From Mycteria americana (Eukaryota > Chordata > Aves > Ciconiiformes > Ciconiidae), in the NCBI RefSeq assembly GCF_035582795.1, contig NC_134371.1, forward strand, positions 50,447,001 to 50,511,000: a stretch of DNA of 64,000 nt, read 5' to 3'. The position numbers were made by a program, and so were the translations under genes. Under the pieces are notes generated by a model, which worked only from the letters and a program-made list of their open reading frames with translations, was not told the origin of the DNA and made no database searches. Position 1 is the first letter of the stretch; every line of letters starts with the position of its first letter. Shown in pieces: positions 10,836 to 23,800 of this stretch.

Positions 10836-12791
10836 TCAGCAAAGATGGTATAGAATGAGAGGAATGAAAAGGCCAGGGAAACAAGGTTATTAACATAGTA
10901 AACCTCTTAGTTGCATGGAACAGGCAGAAGAGATATGTTCCTAATATATAGTAGAATAGGTAACAAAATGTGTAATTTAATGAGTAAAATTCAGAAACGT
11001 GAAACAAGTAGGCTTTTGTTAAAAAAGCATAGGATCAATAACAGCAGAGGAGGAGGCAGAAAGTAGACCCCTGAAGAATGTGAAGAAAATAGTAAAGTTT
11101 TAAAGAAAATGAAGCTCCTCTCCATGACTATACATAGAAAGAGACTGCTGCTGTTCTACTACTTTTTTTTTAAGAAAGGATGTGACTACAACACATTATT
11201 ACTACTACTTACTGATATTACATATTGATACTAATATCTGCCACTAATAATTTTTGCTACTAATTTACTAATATTACATCTTGCTACTACTAATAGTTTG
11301 TGATACTACTGATAAATAGTACATTTAAAGCCAGATCAGTGGGAGAAGTTATTTGGATTGCTAGTACTCAAGAGAGTGCTTGCAGTTAAACATCTTAACT
11401 TGTTCAGCATGCAAAGATACTGCTTACGGGGCTTTCTAGTATATAGCTCATGTCCACTGGAAATTAAAATTTGAAACTGAACTCATCAAGGAATATAATG
11501 CACATACTGTCCAAATTTGATACCCATCAGGACAGTTGCCCTCATGCTATATAGGCCAGTGTTTTACATGTTTTAGAAAAAAATGGTGAAAGTTTCTATA
11601 GGTATGTAAGTATACATATGTGTGCATGTGTATATATAAATACACTAATATATATGCACACTTTTTCCTTTTTTGGTACAGAAAAGAAGTTAATCTGTCT
11701 TTTGTAGGAAAAAATAAATAGTGAAGTTTTATCCCCTTCTAGCAGAAGGAAAAAAAAATCATATTACTCTTCAGCCTTAAGGCATAAAGTTGTACCTATG
11801 TAACCAATGTGAGAAAATTCTCTGTTCCTTCCTACATAGAGCTACACCCTAAGCCGCAGATGAAAGCTCATCCCTCTGCCTGCCAACTAAGGCACAGTTT
11901 ATAAGGTAGGGCAGGATTCTTTGCTCCAGCTCAGCAAGACTGAACCCACACAGTCCGTCTTAATGCCGAATATATAAATAGAAGATACACAGTTTAACTA
12001 TTAAGTAAATAATCATCCAAATTACATCATTCCAAGTCAAATGTCAACTGCCAATTGCCCTGTTACCTGAAATAAGATGAGAGTGAGTTTTTACCACAAG
12101 TAAAGACATGTTTCCATGTTATTATCACAGCTTAGTTAATGCACTGAATGTTCACACGCTAGTTTATCTCACACTAACTTGATGGGAATAGCATAAACAG
12201 GCGGCAGAAGTAACCAAATAATAAGTATGGACCAAACCTTTAATAGTTGTGTATGGTAACTAAGAAATATAAGCTTAATCCTCCTAATTCTTTTCCTAAA
12301 CTTAGATGTGCCATACATTTGACCTTCAGAAACCCTGTGCCCTAACCTTTAAGCTTATTATATATTTATTTTTATAATCTGAAATTGTAAATCATAGGGC
12401 TTGACTCATATGACTACCAGGGTAAATGAGAAACAGAGCAGTTATGTTGTCCGGATTGTATTGTTGAAATACCTTTCAGTCCAAGAAGCCCTGTAGTCCT
12501 GCAGAAGAGGAGGATGAATAAAATTGCTAAAAGCAGGCAACAGATCAAGACACGCAAGTACTGAGTAGTTCCTGCAGGCACATTTTGCAGGGTTTACTTC
12601 AGAGGCCATTGAAATTGCCGTTTCTCAGATGGATGTTCAACAGGCTTATCTTCTGTGCCATCTCACAGCTTACAGTGGTTGTTCCAATTACAGAGGGACC
12701 TTCACGTCTTAAGAAACGTATGTCTTCACTTTTTCCAAGATCTCAGTAAGGAAAATCTGAAGCTTTTGTTCATGATGGAAATAAGGCTTGT
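10836..12791. other. Intergenic DNA up to the solo LTR
   Basis: No gene is recognised. It contains a degenerate ACT/AAT-rich stretch at about 11190-11325, in which ACTACTA, ACTAATA and ATTACAT words recur, and a short TATA/TGTG-rich stretch at about 11600-11660. The remainder is AT-rich and featureless to me. Confidence 0.5.
11190..11325. repeat. Degenerate ACT/TAATATTAC-rich simple repeat
   Basis: Words such as TTACTACTACTTACTGATAT, ACTAATATC, ACTAATAAT, TACTAATTTACTAATATTAC and CTACTACTAATAG recur here. This is a decayed microsatellite-like tract with no clean unit. Confidence 0.6.
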
Positions 12792-13388
12792 TGTCCTGGT
12801 TTCAGCTGGGACAGAGTTAATTTTCTTCCTAGTAGCTGGTATAGTGCTGTGTTTTGGATTTTAGTATGAGAATAATATTGATAACACACTGATGTTTTGG
12901 CTGTTGCTAAGCGGTGTTTACACTGGTCAAGGACTTTTCAGCTTCCCATGCTCTGCCAGGTGCACAAGAAAATGGGAGGGGGCACAGCCAGGACAGTCGA
13001 TCCAAACTGGCCAAAGGGCTATTCCATACCATATGACGTCATGCCCAGTATATAAACTGGGGGGAGTTGGCCGGGGGGTAGTGGTCACTGCTCGGGGACT
13101 GGCTGGGTGTTGGTCGGCGGGTGGTGAGCAGTTGTATCACTGTTTGTTTTTCCTCCCTTGGGTTTTGTTCCTCTCTCTCTCTCATTGTTTTCCTTCTCAT
13201 TACGATTCATTATTATTATTACTATTATTATTATTACTATTATTTTGTTCCAATTATTAAACTGTCTTTATCTCAACCCGCGAGTTTTCTTACTTTTGCT
13301 CTTCCGATTCTCTCCCCCATCCCACTGGGGGGGGAGCGAGCGAGCGGCTGCGTGGTGCGTAGTTGCTGGCTGGGGTTAAACCATGACA
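12792..13388 (+). mobile_element. Solo LTR of an avian endogenous retrovirus (ERVL-like)
   Basis: A 597-bp LTR begins TGTCCTGGTTT and ends AAACCATGACA, giving near-perfect terminal inverted repeats with TG...CA ends. A perfect 5-bp target duplication CTTGT flanks it (12787-12791 and 13389-13393). Inside, in order, are a CRE-like TGACGTCA (13034-13041), a TATA box TATATAAA (13049-13056), an ATT/ACT trinucleotide tract (about 13206-13245), and ATTAAA (13256-13261) as the likely poly(A) signal. No internal viral genes are present on either side, so this is a solo LTR left by recombination between two LTRs. The sequence closely resembles the ERVL-type LTRs I remember from passerines and other neoavians; the 5-bp duplication fits that class. 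Its transcription direction is toward ARHGAP29. Open frames inside it are incidental. Confidence 0.93.
13034..13056 (+). promoter_or_regulatory. LTR core promoter: CRE plus TATA box
   Basis: The palindromic TGACGTCA is followed eight bases later by TATATAAA. Both are intact, so the U3 promoter core of the solo LTR keeps its sequence signals. Whether it is active cannot be told from sequence. Confidence 0.75.
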
Positions 13389-14739
13389 CTTGTTTAGCTA
13401 TGTGGCACAAGCATAGCCTGTTTTCTCTCTGCTGCTGGGAAGAGAATATCTGTGAGGAAAAGATTACGTGCCTGAATAACATAGGATCTTAGGGAAAGCA
13501 GAGCACTAACTCCTACCTTGGATGAAGGAGGGAAGCAAAGTAGTAATAGAAATCTCAGAAGAAAAGGTTAAAACAAGCATGAAAAGTCTAGGGAAGGAGG
13601 AAAGAGAAAAGGGGGGAGGTTCCTACAAATATAATTTAAAGTCATAATGGTTGTTCCTTAGAAGTTCTAGAGGTGGATAATGGGACCTCCCATTCACAGT
13701 AGCAAGTCTTAGACTCCAAGTTTATTCAGTTCAGTTGTGGTCACATAAGCAGTACCTCACTGGTTCAATAAAATTTAACTCATCTTCCAAACTTTTGGAT
13801 AACGATCCAAACTAATGTTAAGGTTCTTCTCCAAAAATTCTAGATTAATCAGCTTCCTTTTGAAAGCAAAATGCAATCCCACAGTGAGCATAGTGCTGAC
13901 ATTTTGAGGATATTTTCACTTTTGAGGATATTTTCACTTGTGGTCTCGGAATTTGCCGTTTTCAGAATTCCTTCACTGAACTAAACTAAAATAGCAACAA
14001 ACTGTGAGAGAACTAATAGAAAACTGGAGCAAATGTGAGAGCAAGTATTAAAGTGCTCTAAAGTTTGCTTGAAAGCTACATAGTCTCCTCCAACAGCAAG
14101 AAATACTTTGACTAACACCCAACCAAAACACAATAGCTCTAGTTTTCCTCCCAGATACTAATTAATAAAAACAGTGTTCTGAAAAAGAACTCAAAATGAC
14201 TGTATATGTGGTAGTGAATTCTTGGGTTGGGAAGCCAAACCAGCTCTTTACATATTCAGTTTGGTTGTGGTTTTGTTTGTTTGCTTGCTTTTCCAAGGCA
14301 ATATTAATGCAAACAAGAACCTAGTAGTAGCGCAAAACTCTTAATCAACCTATACCATAAAACCAGAAATTTCACTATGCTTGTGACCATTCACTGTATA
14401 GCCATTCCAGTATAGATATGTTATTTAACTACATTCTTACCTTTTGAAGGTAGCATTCAGCTTCTTCCTAGCTGGCTCTAATAAATTAACACATCCAACC
14501 AGTCTTTAGTTGATAGGATCATCTGGGAAATACCTGTCCACCACAGGTAAGGCTGGGCTGACAGCTTATGGAAGACAACATCTCCTGAAGGACAGTTTGT
14601 TCAAGTTTAACACTGGAGAGAGTGGTGCTATGCATGATATCATGCTGTATAGGTCTGGGTTTCTCCCCGGAAGTTTTCTGGTCAAGTGGGGGCTTAAACA
14701 CAAATAGTGTAAAGCTAATAAATTCACATTATAGGGTCA
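13389..14739. other. Intergenic DNA between LTR and old CR1
   Basis: No gene is recognised. It begins with the second copy of the LTR target duplication and includes an 18-bp tandem duplication (13902-13937). The small overlapping frames near 14510-14707 run on opposite strands and look like chance. Confidence 0.5.
13902..13937. repeat. 18-bp perfect tandem duplication
   Basis: TTTTGAGGATATTTTCAC occurs twice head to tail (13902-13919, 13920-13937). It is a local duplication with no known role. Confidence 0.95.
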
Positions 14740-16160
14740 TAGTTGGAAAAAGGCACAATTAATCTTCAGAATAACAGTATAAGAAGAATATAGAAATTGC
14801 CTTTTCCAGGCATTAATATTGCCTGGAAAAGATGTGGATCAAGTCCAGTTCTTGTTATTGGAGGCACTGTATCACCTAATTTCTTTTGTTTAAATTAATC
14901 ATTGAAGATTTTGTTCCCATGTTCCAATTGGACATCTGCTCTAGAAACTCACTCCTTTAGGTTAGGATCTTTCTGCTAAATTCTGTTCTTAATTTATAAA
15001 TTGACAGTTCATACTGGTTTGTTCTTCATCATCACTGCCCTTTCATTTTAGCAGAGCTCCCTCCTCAGTGTTTACCTGGTTAATGTATTTATATGCAACA
15101 ATCATGTCTAATCTCACTCAGCCTTTGTTTTTCTTCCCTTGGTCACCTCCGTAGTTATTTCTGCACATGTGCCAGTGATGTGTGTCTTTTCTACATACTG
15201 ATTTACTTGAATATTCCATTTTAAAGTCTTACCAGTGTCACTCCTATTTCTGCAGGAAATACGTCAGGTGGTAAGTAAATCCTGATGTTTTTACAACTGT
15301 ATCACACTTGTCATCATCCTGTATAAACTAGATCAACCTGTTTTGCTATTTCCAAATACTGTGTTCTCCTTATAGCACATTCTTTGTTGTTATTCTTCAG
15401 AAGTATGATGTTATAGTTTGTATTGTAGAATAGCATTCTGTTTCATGCCTCCATTTCTTGGGATCAACCTTTTTTTCTGCATAATATTAATAATACCTTC
15501 TAATTTTTTTGTCAACAGAGCACTGGTAACATTTATGTCAGGTCACTCATGACTATATTAAAATCTAATAGCTTTCTTCGGCTGGACTCACCGTTGAAAA
15601 ATCATTCAGTTCCTTACAACTTTTAGCCAGTTTCTTGCCTTTATTATAATCCTTATAAAAATTATCAACTTTTCTAGCTTCATTAATAAATTTCTGAGTG
15701 GCACCATATAATGTGTTTTATTAATATTCATTTGAATAAAGTGTGTGACATTGCCTTTGCCTAGAAAATCAAGTTATTTTGGAAAAAAAAAAAAAACAGC
15801 TAAGTCAAATACCATCTTGTCTACTTTTACATCCAATTATTCACTGCTTCACCATTTGCTTTAAATTATTGCAGACAGGTCAGGTCAAATTCAGTGACCT
15901 TTCAGACATGAATCACTTCTGTCTTCTCCCTCCTTTATACAGTCAGATACTGTATTGCCTGTTCTCCAATCATATACCACCCTAACTTTATATATGTATT
16001 TGAAATATTTCCCACAGAACCTATCCCACAGTCTTCTTATTCTAGTTTGTTTCAGGATTTTGGGATGAAGATTTTCAGCCCATCCAGTCTGATCTGTTCT
16101 TCAAACACTTATCTCCCAATTCTAGATTTTATTTGTATTAATCATGCTAGCCATGGGTTG
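14740..16160 (-). repeat. Long ancient CR1-like LINE relic, minus orientation
   Basis: Reading along the plus strand, motifs occur in the order expected for the antisense of a CR1 3' half. GTCATAGTTGGAAAAAGG (14743-) is the 3' end. TTTATATGCAACAATCATGT and CTCACTCAGCCTTTG (15085-15130) follow. Then come CCGTTGAAAAATCATTCAG, AACTTTTAGCCAGTTTCT and TTATTATAATCC (15590-15655), and GACAGGTCAGGTCAAATTCA with CTTCTCCCTCCTTTATAC (15870-15945). The collinearity over about 1.4 kb is more convincing than any single match. Divergence is high and no open frame survives. The boundaries are approximate. Confidence 0.65.
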
Positions 16161-19100
16161 AGGAGTATATTTGAATCAATTTTAGGACAGTAGGGAAAAT
16201 GCCCTTCAAACCACTTTCCCACGGATAAGGTGAAACTCTGCTAGAGTAGCCAATGTGATACTTAGCCACAGAAAGAGACATGAAACTAAAGCTCTAACCT
16301 ATCCTCTGCTCCACCCCTGTTAGAGAGCATGGCCACTCAGCGTGGAAAAGTCACAGCCAGTTAACAGCAGTTGAGAGTCGTGCAATTATCAAGTATGCCA
16401 CAGGATGGTGCCATAAGGTCAGATTTGCAAATCACTCAGCTGCCACTTACATTAACATTATGAAAAAGCAAGTGCTAAAGGAAATAATCCACGCAAATAT
16501 TATACACTTAATGACGGGCAATATCTGTATTCGCTGTAATCTTGACAGATAATTTAAATCCTACAGTTAGGTTTGTTGTTTTCTTGATCTGTATTCATCT
16601 CCATTCCCAAATCTCAGGTACATACTAGAGGTGACTCTGTCTGTGGGCTAACTACAGTCGAAGTGAACATCTGTGCAGTAGGGGCTGGTGAAACAGTGTA
16701 GTCCTCTTTGCCTTCATAACTTTGATTTTATAGAGTATCTGTAAAACACATTGTGCAGAAATAGTATTAGTAGTGCAACTACGGAGCTAATAATCTACAG
16801 GTCCCTTAATTTTTCATTTAATTTACCAAAGGTATATTTAATGAGCATATTCCTTCTGCTGTCATAGTAGTTAAACCAATCTAAGTCACTGTTGGTCTGC
16901 TTTGGGTAATGTTTCGGTAGTTATGGGAGCAATGAAGAAGCATATTTGTACAAGACACCTGAGAAACAGGTATTCCATTCCTTTCCTGTGGTACATTAAG
17001 GTTCTTTACATAAAGGAAAAAAAAGTTCTTAAGAATGCCTATATAAGTGAAATAGTTGATGTGAGTATCCAGAGAGTGAGCTGTAAAATAAAATTAAAGT
17101 GACTAACATTGTCAGATGCTTTTTGTTGTTTGCCACAGAACTTAATCTTTTGAACTTAAGAAGAAAATGATACCATTAATTTCACTCTAATAGGAGCCCT
17201 GTACGTGTTTAAGACCCCTCTGTCTCTCCAGTTTGTTTTGAAATTAATCACAAGCAGCTCCAGGACTGGAAGCTATAGCTTCCAATATATCTGAACACAA
17301 CCCAAAATACAAACTTGCTGATACAGGGTATATACAAGACTATACAACATATGATAACTATATGCAGTTTTCAAAAAGCAATATTTGTTTCTTTATCCGT
17401 GGGAATTCAAAGCTCTGGTTTATATAAGCTTTCAGTCTAGTTTAGATTAGATTAACAGTTAGGGGTATATCAGGACAGCATTGGTAAAACAGATGCCTTT
17501 CCTTATTCAGAAAGTTTTTGTCATTCCCCTCTGTACTTGTCTCCCGCTTACGCAATTATCTCATTTTGTTGTCAGAAGTCTTACATTAAATCCTTATTCC
17601 ACTCAATAAAATTTATAAATCAGTAAATGTGGGTAAAAATAGAATTGTTAATATTCTCACTCTGTTGCTTATCATCCTGGTTGCGGTCTTGCACATTTTT
17701 ACTTCTTTTAGAGCAATGTTTACCATGATTTTCAAGCCTTAGAAGCCTTCTGGTCTTACCATATTTTCATTTCTGCAGTGGACATAGGAATAAAGAGCCA
17801 TCACTGGTCTATGTTGAAACTTATTCTGGCTATCTATGCAATATTGTGATAAGATGCTGTCTAGTGGAATTCCCTGATGCCTCACCAAACTGTCAAAATG
17901 TTTTCTAGGAAGCAACTGTTTTCAGTGCTATTCCAGAGTCTTTATCTGTAACAACATTAACATTTTGCTTCACTTGGAACAGAATCAGGCAACACAAGTG
18001 AGGTTTCAAAGCTTGTTACAAAATACCTCATAAATGAGAGTAGAAATAGAACAAGTATATAACAATGACAAATTACTTTGTTTGAGTCTGTATGCTTAAA
18101 TATTTTTATTTTTCTAGCCTAATTGTCTAGCTACTTGTTTGGAAAAAGTATAAACTTGCTGGTTTACTACTGATTTAGGATTCGAATCTTGGGACTCCTC
18201 TTGACGTTCTGTGTGAATGGTATCTGTAACTACAGAAATGGGGAACTATGACCCAGAGTACTGGTTGATAACATTCTGTGACAAGAATTATTGTCTAAAT
18301 AGCTTTGCAAAATTTCAGCAGACATAACACTGCACACCTGATCATGAATTGTTACAGGAATTTCCCTATTTCACCACCAATGAAAGCAAACCAGCAGCAT
18401 TCCCTTCTCCATAGAGACCTTTCATTGTAAAGGAAGGAATTAAAAATTTCACTCATAACCACAACTTATTACAATAAATAGTTCTTCATCTTTCATATAT
18501 CTGTTCTAAGTCTTTAGGCAGGAATTATGTTTGATGACACTTATATACTCAAGCTTTTACAGGCACAGTTACACCCAGGAAACCCATAAATCTTCATACG
18601 CAAATGAACCTATGAAACTGCTCATGACCATGGGACTGGGTGCATAACCCACTTTCATCAGAAAGAAATTGTGGTGCCTCACTCCATAGGTGTTACACTA
18701 ACTGACAGGAATTCAGGCAGTGGCCTCCAGGTGAAGACAATTAAGCTATCCTACCAGATCTGGAATGTGTTGGGAGCAATTCAGTGACTAGTTATAAAGG
18801 AAGGAAGGAAGGAATGTGTCCTGCTTTTCCTTGTTAGGGCTTGCTACCACCCTAGGGACAAGGGAACTCTTTATTTTCCTCCTGGAGAAAAAAAAAAAAA
18901 AAAGGTTTGTGCTGCATCTGAAGCAGGTGATTGGAACAGCTTAACCCTTCTTACTGTATCTGATATATTCAACAGCACTCCTTTCCACAGCTTTTTTTCT
19001 TAATTGTATGGATACAAAGCAGGAGAATTGTGATCTACCGTGCCACCTGCCTAGAAGCTTCTCTGTCCACACAGGAGGCTACCAGGAATCAGTGCTTACC

Positions 19101-20588
19101 ACTGGAATAAAGAAAAAAAAAAAAGTTAAAAAAAAAGAAATCCGTTTCGGTTATGCATCCCCAGTGCATAGGCAGTGATAAAAGTCAGAGTGATAGCAGA
19201 TTCTCCCATATTTGGTAACCCTGCTACACACTGAAAATTGAAAGCAGAACTTCACAAAAAGGAAAAAAATTATCAATTGAATTTTTACTACAGCCCTGTG
19301 CACTGTGGCACCATGGTAAACTACACAGAGCACACACAAGTGTGGTATAGTGCATTTTGAAAATGTCCTCACGTGGTCATTTTGATGTTCAAGATCATAC
19401 GCTGCTGCTATTTCCTTCTCCTTTCTGATTTGTTTCACTCATTGCACAACGGCATTGATGGAGGACCCATTCCTGCAGCTTGTTCCAATAGAGCCTGTCT
19501 TCAAGAACAGGTTTTGTGGCAGGAGCCAGATTCAGAAACCCAGTCTGAATCTCAGTACAGTAGCTGTGGCTCTCAGATGTCAAAATGGGGTGGAGGTGGG
19601 GGGGAAGAGGAATAATTCTTCACAGTGTCTGTAAAGCTGGGAACTCCCTGCTACAGGATGTTGTGTTTGCTAAGAGTTTAGTTTCAGGAGATGACTACAC
19701 AAGTTCACGGGAGAGGAATTCACTGAGAATCACTAGATACACAGAAATCATGTTTTGCTCAGGAAGTTTCTCAGCTGCAAATGGCTGGAAGCTCAGGGAA
19801 AAGTGTTAGTGTTCCCTATCTTCCTCAAGCATCCATTCATGGCTATTATGAGAAGCAGGATACTGATCTTACTGGATTCTTGGTCTTACCCAGCCTGGTC
19901 ATTCTTATTTGAAGCATTACCTATTTCCAGTTCCAAAGTTCCTTCTACATAAATTTTGTGTTCTCATGTTAGGTTTTTGTTGCTGAAAAATCCTCACTTA
20001 AGAGATAAAGTACCAGAGATTATAAAAAGCCTTATACTATCGAGATTAATCCATAGCTGAGTAAATTTCCTACATTAATGCCTTCACTTTGAGTTTTTTA
20101 GGTCCCACATTTGGATTCTGGCAGGTTATGTGAAGGACCCGATCTTTAATGATGGTGTCTTTCACTATTACATACTCACTACGCTGTGATAAACTATGTT
20201 ACTAAAAAAAAATTCGTATTATACAGCGCCTTTAGATATGTAAGTAAAAAGAAAAATATAGATATCAATTATTAATCTCCTTTTGAGGCATTAAGTGTAT
20301 ATATTTATATTCTGAGTGTATGATATACACACCCTGAAGACAAGATAGGTGTTGCTTACACAGTACATGTACGCATGTTACCATAAAAAGTGGTACATAT
20401 TTCTCCCTTTTACTTCCTTTCCAACTTCTACTCAAGTCAGAAAATTTGTGTTTCTGTCTGATTTTGACCAGTGTTGTTGATTTTCTACATATCTCCTACC
20501 TTTGAAGTCCTTTAATATTAATCTTTGAGGATTTTCTTTTAGATTTCCAGCTTCCAGCCCTTGCAACAGCATTCCCTGACATACCTTT
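16161..20588. other. Intergenic DNA, nothing recognised
   Basis: Mostly AT-rich DNA with no exon, RNA gene or repeat family that I can name. Poly(A) runs occur near 18888-18903 and 19112-19137, and a (GGAA)4 stretch near 18800. The frame at 19373-19615 contains some protein-like composition but overlaps an opposite-strand frame and has no recognisable domain. Confidence 0.5.
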
Positions 20589-20591
20589 TGA

Positions 20592-20813
20592 TGTTTTTGT
20601 AGGTCACTGACACGCAGCTTTTACCTGCCAGCAGACTTCAAAGCCTGTAATGTTTGGCAGCCAAGCCCGTCTCAGAGATTTTTCTATTGGTTGGAAGAAG
20701 TTACTGAAATTAGATGTCAAATGCTCCATGAGCTCTGGAGTCACATTCCTGCACTAAAGAAGATTGCCAGTGTTGCTTTCTTGATTATATGCTGCTTCAT
20801 GGCTAAATCTTGA
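20592..20813 (+). other. Unrecognised open frame preceded by an acceptor-like site
   Basis: An open plus-strand frame of 73 codons lies between TGA at 20589-20591 and TGA at 20811-20813. It is preceded by a splice-acceptor-like sequence TTTTGATGTTTTTGTAG ending at 20602. Reading from the acceptor, the peptide includes FYLPADFKACNVWQPSPS, then FFYWLEEVTEIRCQ, and ends with a hydrophobic stretch VAFLIICCF before the stop. The composition is protein-like and local GC is higher than the surroundings. I recognise no family, and a frame of this length can arise by chance. It could be the last exon of an unannotated gene or lncRNA. Confidence 0.2.
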
Positions 20814-23800
20814 ATTGGAGGCTGTCTGTCTGAAGGGGATGGTCTCCAAAGCCGCTCCGCAAAACAGTATCAGAGTGACAAGGAGGGAACCAGCCCAGGT
20901 TTGTGGCCTGCCCTCGGTAAAGACCTCTGGTTCTAGGAGAATGGAATTTGCCTCTCCATAGGCTTGTACCTACTTGGACTCATCTTCCCAGAGCAGCTAC
21001 CAGCAGTGCCTGCCAAAGCAAGAGGCATCTATCTGCAGTCATCTTGACCTGACATGTGGTCTAAGCCTCATCACAGAGGCATCCCATCATATGTGGGGAC
21101 CACCATCTTTCTGAATCATGGGGCAAGCTGGGGTACTCACAGGGAATCCCCGCGTGTTCCTACCAAGACAAGTTAATTCACAGGAGGAAGCTGAGGAGTG
21201 TCTCCAGTCAGAGTGCGTTCTGCCGTAGCTCAGGCGACATCAGCAGCCTTTTCATTCACTAGATTTGCAAACCTGTCAACTTTGATTTCTCATTCATGCT
21301 GTTATCAAACAGTCCCGTACTGCTAAGGTGCCAATGAATCAGTAATAGCTTGGACTTAAACAAGTAGGGCTTGGGTTATTTGTTTTTATTTAATACCACA
21401 GTTTACTATTTATATATAATTTGGATTCCTGTATAATAGGGCTACAGATTTATAAGATAATATTTGCTGAAACTAAACTCCTTTTTAATAGCTATCAGTA
21501 AGTGCAAGCCACTTACGGCTTTTGTCAGAATAAAATTGTTAAAATACTGTGGTTTCCAATGTAGTGAATTGTATTCTGTATTTTTATGCCATATATATAT
21601 ATATAACCAAAAGTAACAGAGCTTTACACACTTCCTTTGTTGACCTTTAACCAGAAGTATCATGTTCAATTATTTTACCTAGGTGAGATGACAGAAATAG
21701 ATCAGTTCTATTAGCTTATCACTTAACCCTTCTGTGATCAGTATCATATTTCAAAATATATACTGCTCTTTTAGATACAGCATTTTCTCAGATTTATATA
21801 TATGCATAAAATAACAATGGTCCTGATTTTGCACATACTGTTCAGTAAGGAGTTTCTCAAAGAGCAGAAAACCTGGCTTCTGTTGCACAAGAAAATGATA
21901 AATAATAATAAATAACATATGTCATTTAAACCAAGGCCAGAGTCTGTTCCCACATCTGTTATTCAAATCTTATATTACAATAGCATCTGCTGTCTTGCAG
22001 CTAATCAGATTCATCATTACTATTTAAAGCAAAAACAGGAAACAAAACAAAACAGACAAACCACTGTTGGTGTTGGATTAGCAACTGTTGGGCCAAGTCC
22101 AGTGAGAGACTGATGGGCTGTAACACTTGGTGTCCCAGCCCATGGCCTGCAGGGAATCCTGTATTAGGCACCTACTCTCCCTGTATTGTGAATAGGAAGA
22201 TTTAGGAGCCTCATTATAGGACAGCTGAACAACCTGTGCCCTGAGCAAAGAGCCATTGAGGTCAGTAGGAAATTCCCTTCAGGAATTTAGGTGCTGCACC
22301 TAGGCTGTGGGAAGGTTGACAGCTGAGATCAGCTCAGGAGTTGTCCCTTGGGACCAGGCATCTACAACTGTTTCATCAGAAACTGAATAGAGTTCACTAT
22401 TTTTACTGAAGTTTTTGTACAGTAGTTCAGGGATTAGCATACTCAAAGATATTTAAGAGGTGTTTAGTAACTTTCTCACCCTTAAAGGGCCCATACCTGT
22501 ATCTTTTCTGCTTGCATTTATTTATGCCAGATCTGTTCACATGGACAAGTCTCACAACCGCATGACAGCTGTTTCTTTCCTCTGTTTGTAATTATATCAC
22601 TTGAGTGAAGATCCAATACTTTCAAAGAAAGGAAATACCAGTGGGTGGAAAATGTCAGTCCCTGGCCCAGTATAGAATGTTGATGATGTAAAATATGAAG
22701 GTTAGAGTAGCAAGTCCTCTCCCAGAAGCTGTCTGAAGCTCATATTCATGATCAAGAGGCATTCATAATTATCATGGACAGAAGCGAGCAGATTTTTTTA
22801 GATAAGAAACACCACTGACAAATTGTGTAAACTGTTACACAGGACTAGGAGTAGAGCTCTCTCCTGAGGCTCACCTTTGTTACTAGCCTAGTTATATGCA
22901 ACAGAATCCTCATGATAATATTGCCTCAAGATATTGATCTGAATTCACTAACACCAAAAGAGACAGGCAATAGCACTGTACTTTCAAAACCTGTGAACAC
23001 ATTGCAATCACTTTAGCAACTTCATTAATATTATACCCTCTAGCATATATACTCACCAGTGTTCAATAAAGTGCGATGTCATTTTAAAGACCTAAATTAA
23101 TACAGATGATTAAGACTACTGTATCACAAAGCAGACTGTAATACTTAATTTGGTAAGAAGATGTTAGAAAGAACTTGACTGAGATATTCAAGTTATAAAG
23201 TCCAGGATGAAAACCGCTGAATAAGCTCCTTGTACAAAAAATACTTCCTGAAGTAATGTGACCAGCATATGAAATTCAGTAAAACTTCAGATCAGCCATA
23301 CATTATAGCTAGCTTATGTTTTCCTAGCCGTGGTAATATTATGGTCAGATGCTGCCTCTGTAGTTAGAATGCAGAATAATCAGATAGATCTACTTTAGCA
23401 TAGAGCTTAATTATCTATGAGCTGCAGTAAGGGTAAAGTATACCTTGCTCTGTAATGATGAGAATAACCTGTATTTTCCAGTCCTTTTTGGTCCTGACGT
23501 ACCAACTACTGGCCATTAGTCATGCACAGGAGAACGCAGTTCATCACCTTTCCCTCCTCTACGGCTGAGCGGTCCCGTAGCTGCAGCAGATACACTGTTA
23601 TAACAGCACACATAGTGACTATGATTCAAATTCACCATGACTAGCTCAATTGTCCTTGCTAGCCAATATCAGCCATCTTTATTCTTTGACTACACCCATT
23701 AAACAAGGTTCACTTACACTCTTATGAGGATACTTATACTGAGAATAACATATCCTGTTATGAGTGCAGTATAAAGCAGGTTTTTTGCCCATATAATTGC

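Noticed and set aside
12655-13492. Open frames of 69-123 codons overlapping the LTR
   Set aside because: They lie in or across a solo LTR, including a simple ATT/ACT tract that translates as poly-Tyr/Ile. No viral internal gene is present.
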